A stretch of DNA of 5,035 nt, from NCBI GenBank assembly GCA_016794735.1, contig JAEUJK010000564.1, forward strand, positions 1-5,035. Reading direction: 5' to 3'. The notes under the pieces are model-generated. The model had not been told where the DNA came from. It made no database searches and worked only from the letters and a program-made list of their open reading frames with translations. Position 1 is the stretch's first letter; each line of letters starts with the position of its first letter. Position numbers and translations under genes: made by a program. The stretch comes from Gemmatimonadota bacterium (GTDB lineage: Bacteria; Gemmatimonadota; Gemmatimonadetes; Gemmatimonadales; Gemmatimonadaceae). Positions 1 through 5,035 of the stretch are shown piece by piece.

Positions 1-341
1 CCGATCGACTCGAGGTGACCGGACCCGCCCGGCCAACGCAGCGTGACCGAATCGCAGCGCTGGAAGGTCACCGCTTCGCCGGTCATTCGATGCCCGACGT
101 CGCGCCCTCGCGGCGTGCAGCCAATCCGGGCGGCGGCGGCCGGCGTGAGCGAGGTGATCCCGGCCCCGGTATCGAACAGCAGCTCGAGCGTGTCCGCACC
201 GATGCTCATCTGCACCGTGCGCAGCTCCCGGAAGTACGGCCGAAGTGGCAGCACACTGCTCGCCTCGGACGCGCGCTCCGCCGGTGCTGCGCAGGCCAGC
301 GCGAGCAGCACCGCCAAGGGCCACGCACGCTCGCGACGCAT
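1..341 (-). CDS. Retropepsin-like aspartic protease, lipoprotein, N-terminal part (runs off the window)
   Basis: The minus strand is open from an ATG at 341 to the window edge, giving 113 complete codons with no stop. Residues 1-17 form a lipoprotein signal peptide: a basic start (MRRERAW), a hydrophobic core (PLAVLLALA) and a lipobox Cys at 17. After a short linker comes the catalytic segment ELLFDTGAGITSLTP at about 53-67. The D-T-G-A-G motif, with Asp57 as the presumed catalytic residue, is the signature of clan AA retropepsin-like proteases, which act as dimers or as two-domain chains. The motif and flanking strands are seen in the sequence; envelope localisation and proteolysis are inferred. 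The substrate is unknown. An in-frame ATG at 407 would add 22 residues, but 341 puts the signal peptide at the very N-terminus, so it is preferred. Neither start has a clear Shine-Dalgarno. The C-terminal part, including any second domain, lies outside the window. Confidence 0.85.
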   Translation of the reverse strand, partial: MRRERAWPLAVLLALACAAPAERASEASSVLPLRPYFRELRTVQMSIGADTLELLFDTGAGITSLTPAAAARIGCTPRGRDVGHRMTGEAVTFQRCDSVTLRWPGGSGHLESI

Positions 342-400
342 CAAGGGGAGTGTGTTGAGTGGGCGATCCGCCACCTGACGACCCGCACTCTCGAGCCAGT

Positions 401-414
401 CTTCCATATGGAAG
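401..414. repeat. Perfect 14-bp palindrome upstream of the protease gene
   Basis: The sequence cttccatatggaag is identical to its own reverse complement. It lies 60 bases upstream of the preferred protease start at 341 and contains the alternative in-frame ATG at 407. The palindrome is seen directly. A role as an operator for a dimeric regulator is only a guess, since no second copy is evident nearby; the related core catatg recurs once at 1494-1499 without the flanking symmetry. The 192-base gap 342-533 holds nothing else I can support: no clear terminator follows the membrane-protein stop. Confidence 0.4.
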
Positions 415-533
415 CGACGCTGAGGGAGCTTGCCCCTACTCTACGGGCCGTCCGATGCTGCGGCCAGCCCGGTGACCCGGCCCGCGCGACTCGGTGTCAT
501 GCAACTCCCGACCCTGCACCAAGGCGCGGGCGA

Positions 534-1238
534 TCAGCGGTCGGCGCGACCGACCATGGCGAACCAGTTGCTGAACTGCTGGAAGCCTTCGCTCCGGGCG
601 ACCGGCGTCATCGTGACATGCATGACCAGGTAATAGCCAAGCAGGGTCGGCATGGGCCAACGCACACGACCCGAGCGCCGCTCCAGGACAATGATGGCTG
701 CACACGCCACCTCGAGACACACCAACGCCGCGTAGAGGGCGGCATCGAAGTCGGGCGTAAGCCACGGCAGGTGGTTCACGAACAGTCGCTCCAGCGCCGC
801 CTCGAGCGGAATGAATGCACTCGCAACCAACGCCGTCACGTGGAGGCGACGGTCGCGACGACGCGCCGCCGCAACGGCGGCCGCCACCAGGATGCCGAAC
901 AACGCAATGCCCGTGAGGTCGAGCCACACGAACTTCAGGCTCGCCAGGTTGAAGTCGGTGAGGTTGCGATGCGCCATCATCCGCACCACGTACACCCCGG
1001 AACCAGCGACCAGCAGGGCCAACGCGACCGAGGCGTAACCGAGTCGACGGTGGAGCTCCCGATGATTCTTCCTCAACAGCACGTATTGGATCAACGGAAG
1101 GCTCATCCAGGCCGTCGCGGACCATCCGTGCAGGTGATGCGGGAGGGGGGTCGCGGCAAGCTTCGCGAAGAAGCTCGGCCAGAATCCGGCCACCGCCAGC
1201 AGCAACGCGGCGGTAAAGGTCGGCCAGGGATGCCGCAT
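534..1238 (-). CDS. Integral membrane protein of unknown function, about seven transmembrane helices
   Basis: With the ATG at 1238 the product is 234 residues. Hydrophobic stretches lie near residues 7-27, 38-55, 67-87, 102-125, 133-149, 164-185 and 195-212, separated by short basic loops (RKNHRELHRRLG at 56-67, RRRDRR at 126-131), as expected of a polytopic inner-membrane protein. Histidines sit at helix ends: HHLHGW at 34-39, ELHRRLG at 61-67, RRLH at 130-133 and VMH at 205-207. The layout resembles uncharacterised bacterial membrane proteins with an 'HxHG...W...Q' first half, sometimes grouped with DUF2306-like proteins; this is recall of family style, not a search. The frame stays open to a GTG at 1376 and includes an ATG at 1268, but neither has a Shine-Dalgarno, whereas the ATG at 1238 does and begins just before the first helix. 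Biochemical function is not known. The coding call is firm because of the helix pattern, the RBS and amphipathic loop spacing. Confidence 0.85.
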   Translation of the reverse strand: MRHPWPTFTAALLLAVAGFWPSFFAKLAATPLPHHLHGWSATAWMSLPLIQYVLLRKNHRELHRRLGYASVALALLVAGSGVYVVRMMAHRNLTDFNLASLKFVWLDLTGIALFGILVAAAVAAARRRDRRLHVTALVASAFIPLEAALERLFVNHLPWLTPDFDAALYAALVCLEVACAAIIVLERRSGRVRWPMPTLLGYYLVMHVTMTPVARSEGFQQFSNWFAMVGRADR

Positions 1239-1240
1239 CA

Positions 1241-1250
1241 CCTCACTCCC
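1241..1250 (-). promoter_or_regulatory. Ribosome binding site that fixes the membrane-protein start
   Basis: Read on the minus strand, gggagtgagg lies just ahead of gtgATG, offering GGGAG at 7 bases and GAGG at 2 bases from the ATG at 1238. No comparable purine-rich element precedes the in-frame alternatives at 1268 (ATG) or 1376 (GTG), so this decides the start. Confidence 0.65.
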
Positions 1251-1506
1251 ACGGGGGCGTGTTGCCATCAGATACTCGGTGACGAGCGACTTGGTGGGGT
1301 ATCGGTGCCAGCGCCTGGTGATTGCCCCTGGGGGATCGGTCAGCGGAACCGTCGCCCCAGTGATGGCGTCGTACACTACCAGCCGCCGGGCGCAGTGGCC
1401 AGCCCCGGTCCCGACCAGAGCTGCCTGCCGTTAGGCCTCACGCCCGCGCCGCCGAGCTCGCGCGAGGGACAACTCGACAGCCACCCTTCAGATCATATGG
1501 GAGATT

Positions 1507-1528
1507 CGCCCGCCGGCCGCGGCGGGCG
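1507..1528. repeat. Perfect 9-bp inverted repeat (GC-only hairpin) upstream of the small lipoprotein
   Basis: Arms cgcccgccg (1507-1515) and cggcgggcg (1520-1528) are exact reverse complements around a 4-base loop gccg. It ends 44 bases upstream of the lipoprotein start at 1573. No T-tract follows on either strand, so it is not a normal intrinsic terminator. Its position fits either a regulator-binding dyad or a very stable 5' leader hairpin. In GC-rich DNA a chance origin cannot be excluded. Confidence 0.5.
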
Positions 1529-1560
1529 CAGATTGATAAAGCATCCCGCTCACGCCCACC

Positions 1561-1564
1561 GAGG
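1561..1564 (+). promoter_or_regulatory. Ribosome binding site for a GTG start
   Basis: The element gagg lies 8 bases ahead of the GTG at 1573. Together with the signal peptide that begins exactly at this codon, it supports GTG rather than a downstream start. Confidence 0.5.
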
Positions 1565-1572
1565 CTACCGCC

Positions 1573-2115
1573 GTGCCCGCTCCCAAGGCCCTCCTGCTCG
1601 CCTGCACCACGCTGCTTGGTGCCTGCGCCCGAGACCCTCACCTCGTGGAGTGGCAGGTGCCGGACACGCGGCTAGTGGTGCAGATGCCGCAGCCGGTGAC
1701 GACCACGTCGAAGACCGTGGCGGTGGGCGGGGTGGAGGTGGTGGGCGTCGCCCATGTCGTGACCTTCGACGACGTGGAGTACCTGGTGGTACAGCAGGCG
1801 ATCCCGCCGGCGGTGCAGGAGCAGCTGAAGCAGCGATGGATCCACGACCGGCTCGATGCGGCGCGGGACGAACTGGTCGCGTCGACGCGCGGGACGGTGC
1901 AACGCGAAGTTGGGGCCGGGTTGCCGACGCCGGAGGCGAGCTTCCTCGGGCGCGAGGTGACGGTGCTGCTGCCTGGAGGGCGGCGGCAGATGATCGCGCG
2001 ACTGCTCCCGACCAACGACGTGTACTTCCAGATCGTGGTGACGATGCCGGCGGAGCCGTCCTACGAGCAGCGGTTGTACGCGACGCGCTTCCTGGAGTCA
2101 GGACGGCTCAGGTGA
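1573..2115 (+). CDS. Small secreted lipoprotein of unknown function
   Basis: The 180-residue product begins with a lipoprotein signal peptide: MPAPK, a hydrophobic core, and the lipobox LLGAC with the acylated Cys expected at residue 18. The +2 residue is Ala, compatible with outer-membrane sorting. The mature part is about 160 residues and alternates predicted beta strands (WQVPDTRLVVQMP at 27-39, VGVAHVVTFDDVEYLVVQQ at 57-75, EVTVLLPG at 128-135, DVYFQIVVTMP at 149-159) with one charged helix around 80-103 (VQEQLKQRWIHDRLDAARDEL). A GRE motif near 126-128, the R..Y/F pattern and a C-terminal 'RFLESGRL' recall small one-domain secreted proteins in which a strand pair encloses a helix. I do not recognise a named family. 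It is the only plus-strand gene, divergent from the membrane protein and convergent with the Ig/propeller lipoprotein. Envelope localisation is well supported; function is not. Confidence 0.8.
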   Translation: MPAPKALLLACTTLLGACARDPHLVEWQVPDTRLVVQMPQPVTTTSKTVAVGGVEVVGVAHVVTFDDVEYLVVQQAIPPAVQEQLKQRWIHDRLDAARDELVASTRGTVQREVGAGLPTPEASFLGREVTVLLPGGRRQMIARLLPTNDVYFQIVVTMPAEPSYEQRLYATRFLESGRLR

Positions 2116-2147
2116 GCCGAGCCTGCAGGTCGCTGAGGAGCCAGCGA

Positions 2148-2174
2148 GGCCAACTTGATGCAACATCCTTGGCC
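2148..2174. terminator. Imperfect hairpin in the convergent gap, possible bidirectional terminator
   Basis: Outer arms ggccaa (2148-2153) and ttggcc (2169-2174) pair exactly, and inside them gatg (2157-2160) pairs with catc (2164-2167) around the loop caa, with a small internal asymmetry. It sits 32 bases past the small-lipoprotein stop and 57 bases past the stop of the opposing gene, where transcription from both sides should end. There is no T-tract on either strand, so intrinsic termination is doubtful. Confidence 0.25.
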
Positions 2175-2231
2175 CATCTCGCCGACGGGCAGGTCGCTCC
2201 AGGCGTGAAGGAGAGCACCCCACCCCATGCC

Positions 2232-3779
2232 TCAGGGTTTCCACGTCGGCATGAGGTACCTGAGGGTATGCGCCAGCGGAATGGTTTCGCCGGTACGAAC
2301 ATCCACCACTTCGAGGATCCCGGCCGACGACGCGGCGATCAGGTAACGGCTGTCGGGCGAGAAGTCGATGTGTGGCATCCACTGACGCGCACCTGCCACG
2401 GGAATGAGCCGCGGATTCCGCCCCTGCGCGTTCGCGAGCGCGAGCTGCCCCGTACTCCGCATCACACGGTTGTGCTCGAGGTAGCCCCACTGGGGCACCG
2501 CCGTGACGTAGGCGATCGACTGCCCATCGGGTGACCAGCGTGGGGTGAGGCCCGGCAGGTCTACCGAGTCGATAGCGCGCGTCGCCACATCGAGCAGGCG
2601 AAGCACTGGCATGGTGCTGTTCACCCGATTGGTCCCGTACACGACCCGCGTGCCGTCGGGAGAAGGATCGGGGTGGGACTCCAGGGCGAAGTCGTCAGCC
2701 GCGGCACCGACGCGTTCCGCGCTGCTGCCGTCCGCACGCGCCCGCCATATCTCGCCGTTCTGGTGCCCGGGCCGACCAGCGAAGTAGACCCACGCCCCGT
2801 CTCGCGAGTATCGAGGAAAGGCGGAGGACGCGAGCGGGAGCGGCACCTGGAAGAACGGTGTGGCCGCACCGGTCCCAGCTCGGAGGAGTGTTGTGGTGTG
2901 GCTGCCATTTCCATAGAGCACCTCACCGCCGCTCGGACTGAAGGCCAGGCCCGCCTCGGCGAATCCGTCAACCGTCGCCCGCGTCACGAGCCCGGATCCG
3001 TCGAGCCCTACCATCACGTAGCGCACGGGCTCGGAGGTCGAGACACGGTCCACCAGCGCCGCGATGACACCGACAGGTGGAATGCTCAGGTAGACCGAGT
3101 CTCGCGCTCCTCCGACGATGCCCCGCACGATGGTGCGTCCAATGGCCGTCGCCGTGACGGTGGTCGCTGCGACCGTGGCAATGGGCGACCCTGTGCTCAT
3201 GGTGGGCGCTGCTGCCACCAGGTTCCCGAACCGATCAGCGCTCTGAGCACGAATGGTGACGCTGCGCCCGACGTAGACCGCCGTGTCCCGCGGCGCGAGC
3301 ACGAGGCGGACCGCGTTGCCGGCATTCACGCGATAGGTAGCACTCGCGGTCACGGTCGAGTCACGCATCGACCGGATGCGCACGCGCACCTCGCCCGCCG
3401 ATTGCCCCAGGCGGATCCGGGCCGCGGCCTTGCCGTCACCATCGGTCCGCACCACGACCCCAAGCGCAAAGGCAGAGCTTCCCACCCTGGCGACCTGGAT
3501 CAGGGGTCGCACCGACGCCGGCTCGCTCGCGCCCTCGAAGGCGACATCGGCGCCCTTCATCGCCTTTCCCTGCTTGTCCGCCAACTGGACCAGCAGGTCC
3601 GCTTGCAGCAGGGCCTCGACGGTATCGCTCACATCACTCCCGGCGATGACCGTCAACCCCGACGGCAGGCGACCCGAGCCGACCGACTGGTCTCCGTTGC
3701 ATGCCGCGAGGGCGATCACGCACACGCCGAGCGATATCCGACACCCGTTACGCCTCACGGCATCTGCAGATGGAAGCAC
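2232..3779 (-). CDS. Lipoprotein with Ig-like domains and a TolB-type PD40 beta-propeller
   Basis: From the GTG at 3779 the product is 515 residues. Residues 1-27 are a signal peptide with a basic n-region (VRRNGCR), core ISLGVCVIALAA and lipobox Cys27, followed by NGDQ. About 38-151 and 153-233 are two beta-rich Ig-like modules; the first has the 'L..Q....D..G....GA.V.F' layout and the closing strands 'T..DGDGKA..RI.LG...G...VR' typical of bacterial Big_1/invasin-like domains. About 236-515 is a beta-propeller with five PD40/WD40-like repeats marked by FSPSGGEVLY (280), YSRDGAWVYF (324), PSPDGTRVVY (372), WSPDGQSIAY (415) and FSPDSRYLIA (473). Such propellers (TolB type) bind proteins or peptides and have no catalytic residues; here the partner is unknown. 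Adhesion or envelope scaffolding is inferred. The frame extends upstream to a TTG at 3836, but only 3779 has a Shine-Dalgarno. It converges with the small lipoprotein (116-base gap) and lies 257 bases after the nitrilase. Confidence 0.9.
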   Translation of the reverse strand: MLPSADAVRRNGCRISLGVCVIALAACNGDQSVGSGRLPSGLTVIAGSDVSDTVEALLQADLLVQLADKQGKAMKGADVAFEGASEPASVRPLIQVARVGSSAFALGVVVRTDGDGKAAARIRLGQSAGEVRVRIRSMRDSTVTASATYRVNAGNAVRLVLAPRDTAVYVGRSVTIRAQSADRFGNLVAAAPTMSTGSPIATVAATTVTATAIGRTIVRGIVGGARDSVYLSIPPVGVIAALVDRVSTSEPVRYVMVGLDGSGLVTRATVDGFAEAGLAFSPSGGEVLYGNGSHTTTLLRAGTGAATPFFQVPLPLASSAFPRYSRDGAWVYFAGRPGHQNGEIWRARADGSSAERVGAAADDFALESHPDPSPDGTRVVYGTNRVNSTMPVLRLLDVATRAIDSVDLPGLTPRWSPDGQSIAYVTAVPQWGYLEHNRVMRSTGQLALANAQGRNPRLIPVAGARQWMPHIDFSPDSRYLIAASSAGILEVVDVRTGETIPLAHTLRYLMPTWKP

Positions 3780-3784
3780 ATTCT

Positions 3785-3788
3785 CTCC
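3785..3788 (-). promoter_or_regulatory. Ribosome binding site choosing a GTG start for the Ig/propeller lipoprotein
   Basis: Read on the minus strand, ggag is followed by agaat and then GTG at 3779, a 5-base spacing. The upstream in-frame TTG at 3836 and the downstream GTG at 3758 lack such an element. The choice shortens the open frame by 19 codons and leaves a normal signal peptide. Confidence 0.6.
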
Positions 3789-3810
3789 GGCTAACGATGG
3801 TGAGCGTCGA

Positions 3811-3840
3811 TGCCGTTGGCCTCGCGAACAGGCCAAGGCA
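3811..3840. repeat. Inverted repeat A in the lipoprotein leader
   Basis: Arms tgccgttggcc (3811-3821) and ggccaaggca (3831-3840) form ten pairs with one unpaired g at 3815, around the 9-base loop tcgcgaaca. It lies 31 bases upstream of the minus-strand start at 3779, close to the ribosome binding site. Its last three bases are shared with repeat B, so the two stems cannot both form fully. Confidence 0.45.
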
Positions 3841-3860
3841 CACGCATCACGGGCGTGTGC
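3838..3860. repeat. Inverted repeat B in the lipoprotein leader
   Basis: Arms gcacacgc (3838-3845) and gcgtgtgc (3853-3860) are exact reverse complements around the 7-base loop atcacgg. It abuts repeat A and shares positions 3838-3840 with it. There is no T-tract after it in either direction, so it is more likely a leader structure or regulator-binding dyad than a terminator. Confidence 0.45.
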
Positions 3861-4036
3861 TGGCTGCCATCTGGCGTCGACGCCTTGCTGTTGGGCTCAG
3901 GATCGCGTGGGCGACGCGCCTGTCTTCTCCCGTATATGCTACCACGGCCCGCGCGAGGAGGCGAGCCCTGGGCCCGTGTACCGCTGCATACTATTAGGTA
4001 GTGATGGAACCTCGCCCTGCAATGGGGCCCCGGCAA

Positions 4037-5020
4037 TCACGGAGCTGGCGCTCGGCTGGATTCGCCCGGGTCTCGATCCACTGCGACGGTGAGCAGCGGC
4101 TTCGGCGTGCGGTGTACGATCAACTCAAAGATGTCGGGACGTGCGTAGTGGCCGGCCACATCAAGCTGCCACCTGGGACCAGTAATCCTGGCTCGATCCA
4201 GCTCGGCATAGAGGATCGTCTCCTCCTCACGTGCCGGACCCGCCACAATCTTGCCATCCGGATCCACGATCACGCTGTCGCCAGGATTGAGCCAGCCTTC
4301 AACGGCCGCCAGGTACTGCCCCTTGAATGCGAAGCGATCGGGGATGTCATCCTTGCGCATCGGCGTGCAGCAGCTGATCACGTAGCAGCGCCCTTCCTTT
4401 GCCACATGGCGCATGGTCGAGAGCCACGGTTCACCCCGGTCCCATGTTGGCGCGACGAAGATCTCCGTCCCCCACGCCGACATCGCGTACCGCGCCAGTG
4501 GCATGTAGTTCTCCCAGCACAGCAGGCCACCGACTCGGCCGAAGGGCAGTTGATACACCTCCAGGTCGCTGCCATCTCCCTGCGCCCACACGAGTCGCTC
4601 GCCACCTGTGGGGATCACCTTGCGATGCTTGCCCAGGATCTCGCCATCCGGCCCGATATACAGGAGGGTGTTGTAGATGGTCGTACCGCTGCCCTCGGCA
4701 TTGACCTCGTTGATGCCGATGGCCACAGCCACACGCGCCTCCTTGGCGGCACGGCAGAGTCGCGCGGTGGCGTCGCTCGGGACCGTCACCGCGTTCGCCA
4801 CGAACTCCGCGTAAACCTCACGGAGCGGGCGCGTATGACCAGCCGGGATGAACCAGACCCAGAGCGGGTAGCCAGGGACAAACGCCTCGGGGAACACGGC
4901 CAGCTCGCCACCAGCGGCGCCGACCTCGGCAATGAGGCGGCAGGCCTTGTCGATCGTTGCCTCTCGATCCAGGTACACCGGGCATGCCTGAACAGCAGCG
5001 ATGCGTATCGTATGGCTCAT
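4037..5020 (-). CDS. Nitrilase (carbon-nitrogen hydrolase family, branch 1)
   Basis: The 327-residue product has the full nitrilase-superfamily alpha-beta-beta-alpha fold signature. The catalytic triad is visible: Glu45 in FPEAFVPGYP, Lys134 in GKHRKVIPT, and Cys168 in GGLLCWENYMPLARY; a second active-site Glu is at 141 in TGGERLVW. The C-W-E-N context, GDGS at 148-151, APTWD at 190-194, the EGR at 209-211 and the late GHYARPD at 290-296 are typical of true nitrilases, which hydrolyse R-CN to the carboxylic acid plus ammonia, rather than of amidases or N-carbamoylases. Active enzymes of this family are cytosolic and form helical or spiral oligomers. The substrate (arylaceto-, aromatic or aliphatic nitrile, or cyanoalanine) cannot be read from sequence alone, although the HYARPD segment is common in arylacetonitrilases. 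Length matches the usual 310-370 range. The ATG at 5020 has a strong ribosome binding site. No nitrile hydratase, aldoxime dehydratase or transporter is visible beside it. Confidence 0.95.
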   Translation of the reverse strand: MSHTIRIAAVQACPVYLDREATIDKACRLIAEVGAAGGELAVFPEAFVPGYPLWVWFIPAGHTRPLREVYAEFVANAVTVPSDATARLCRAAKEARVAVAIGINEVNAEGSGTTIYNTLLYIGPDGEILGKHRKVIPTGGERLVWAQGDGSDLEVYQLPFGRVGGLLCWENYMPLARYAMSAWGTEIFVAPTWDRGEPWLSTMRHVAKEGRCYVISCCTPMRKDDIPDRFAFKGQYLAAVEGWLNPGDSVIVDPDGKIVAGPAREEETILYAELDRARITGPRWQLDVAGHYARPDIFELIVHRTPKPLLTVAVDRDPGESSRAPAP

Positions 5021-5025
5021 TCAGG

Positions 5026-5031
5026 CTCCTT
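5026..5031 (-). promoter_or_regulatory. Strong ribosome binding site of the nitrilase
   Basis: On the minus strand aaggag lies 5 bases upstream of the ATG at 5020, a near-ideal Shine-Dalgarno. The promoter lies beyond the window edge. Confidence 0.8.
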
Positions 5032-5035
5032 GGGT

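Larger units (their letters stand above)
1239..1572. other. Divergent intergenic region between membrane protein and small lipoprotein genes
   Basis: These 334 bases separate two genes transcribed away from each other, so promoters for both should lie here. The left part (to 1376) continues open in the membrane-protein frame but reads as a basic, Pro-rich extension without a ribosome binding site, and I treat it as non-coding leader. On the plus strand a weak promoter-like pair is tcgaca at 1474-1479 with tatggg at 1496-1501, 16 bases apart; the -10 match is poor. A second -10-like gataaa at 1535-1540 has no acceptable -35. The only strong element is the inverted repeat at 1507-1528. No RNA gene or small ORF with an RBS was seen. 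Confidence 0.6.
3780..4036. other. Intergenic leader between nitrilase and Ig/propeller lipoprotein
   Basis: These 257 bases follow the nitrilase stop and precede the lipoprotein start, both on the minus strand. I see no gene: short open frames here lack ribosome binding sites and read as Arg/Pro-rich, as expected of GC-rich noncoding DNA. The stretch near 3935-4010 is the least GC-rich part and holds AT-rich hexamers on the minus strand (taatag, tagtat, catata) that could serve as a -10, but none has a matching -35 at normal spacing. No intrinsic terminator with a T-tract follows the nitrilase. Two inverted repeats at 3811-3860 are listed separately. Confidence 0.5.

Noticed and set aside
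436..1125. A 229-codon minus-strand frame overlapping the membrane protein
   Set aside because: It is in a shifted frame relative to the membrane protein and lacks its regular hydrophobic helices; composition is Arg/Gly/Pro-rich.
1239..1376. N-terminal extension of the membrane protein to GTG 1376 or ATG 1268
   Set aside because: Neither codon has a ribosome binding site, while ATG 1238 has one and begins directly before the first helix.
15..2534. A 2.5-kb stop-free plus-strand frame (839 codons)
   Set aside because: It runs antisense to the protease, the membrane protein and part of the Ig/propeller gene, and out of frame over the small lipoprotein. Its translation is Arg/His/Pro/Gly-rich low-complexity without domain pattern, as expected opposite GC-rich coding DNA.
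2673..3794. A 373-codon plus-strand frame
   Set aside because: It is antisense to the Ig/propeller lipoprotein, which has a signal peptide and recognisable repeats; this translation is rich in Arg, His and Gly and has no recognisable motif.
3780..3836. TTG at 3836 as the start of the Ig/propeller lipoprotein
   Set aside because: It has no Shine-Dalgarno and would put a polar 19-residue extension ahead of the signal peptide; GTG at 3779 has ggag at 5 bases.
4024..4031. Palindrome ggggcccc just after the nitrilase stop as a terminator
   Set aside because: It has no loop to fold into a hairpin and no following T-tract on the minus strand.
3791..4036. An 81-codon minus-strand frame between nitrilase and lipoprotein
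   Set aside because: No ribosome binding site and no recognisable motif; Arg/Pro-rich composition typical of translated noncoding GC-rich DNA.
3376..4092. A 238-codon plus-strand frame
   Set aside because: It covers the 5' part of the lipoprotein, the intergenic leader and the nitrilase end on the wrong strand, with no ribosome binding site and no domain signal.
1..5035. CRISPR array, tRNA, rRNA, insertion sequence or phage genes
   Set aside because: No regularly spaced direct repeats, no tRNA-like cloverleaf, and no transposase or integrase motif was seen on either strand.

Overview
The window is GC-rich bacterial chromosomal DNA carrying five protein-coding genes, four on the minus strand and one on the plus strand. 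The host looks like a Gram-negative, didermic bacterium. Three of the five products start with lipoprotein signal peptides whose +2 residue is not Asp, which is the pattern for outer-membrane retention in the enterobacterial rule. High GC, abundant 'SPDG' beta-propeller repeats, lipoproteins with Ig-like domains and a nitrilase would fit Gemmatimonadota or a similar soil lineage. That placement is an inference from style, not from a marker gene.

Layout from left to right: (1) 1-341, minus: the N-terminal part of a retropepsin-like aspartic protease lipoprotein, cut by the window edge. (2) 534-1238, minus: a seven-helix-like integral membrane protein of unknown function with conserved-looking histidines. 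(3) 1239-1572: a 334-base divergent intergenic region with a perfect 9-bp inverted repeat. (4) 1573-2115, plus: a small lipoprotein of unknown function. (5) 2116-2231: a convergent gap with an imperfect hairpin. (6) 2232-3779, minus: a lipoprotein with two Ig-like domains followed by a TolB-type (PD40) beta-propeller. (7) 3780-4036: an intergenic leader with two adjacent, mutually overlapping inverted repeats. (8) 4037-5020, minus: a complete nitrilase with an intact Glu-Lys-Cys triad and a textbook ribosome binding site.

The genes do not form an obvious pathway. The nitrilase is cytosolic nitrile metabolism, whereas the protease, the small lipoprotein and the Ig/propeller lipoprotein are envelope proteins. 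Gaps of 116 to 334 bases separate all genes, so tight operon coupling is not indicated. Several long open frames antisense to these genes (including one of 2.5 kb) are by-products of high GC. I see no RNA genes, CRISPR array, insertion sequence, phage gene or defence system. The most notable non-coding features are the small dyad elements upstream of the genes. I found no convincing undescribed multi-gene system.
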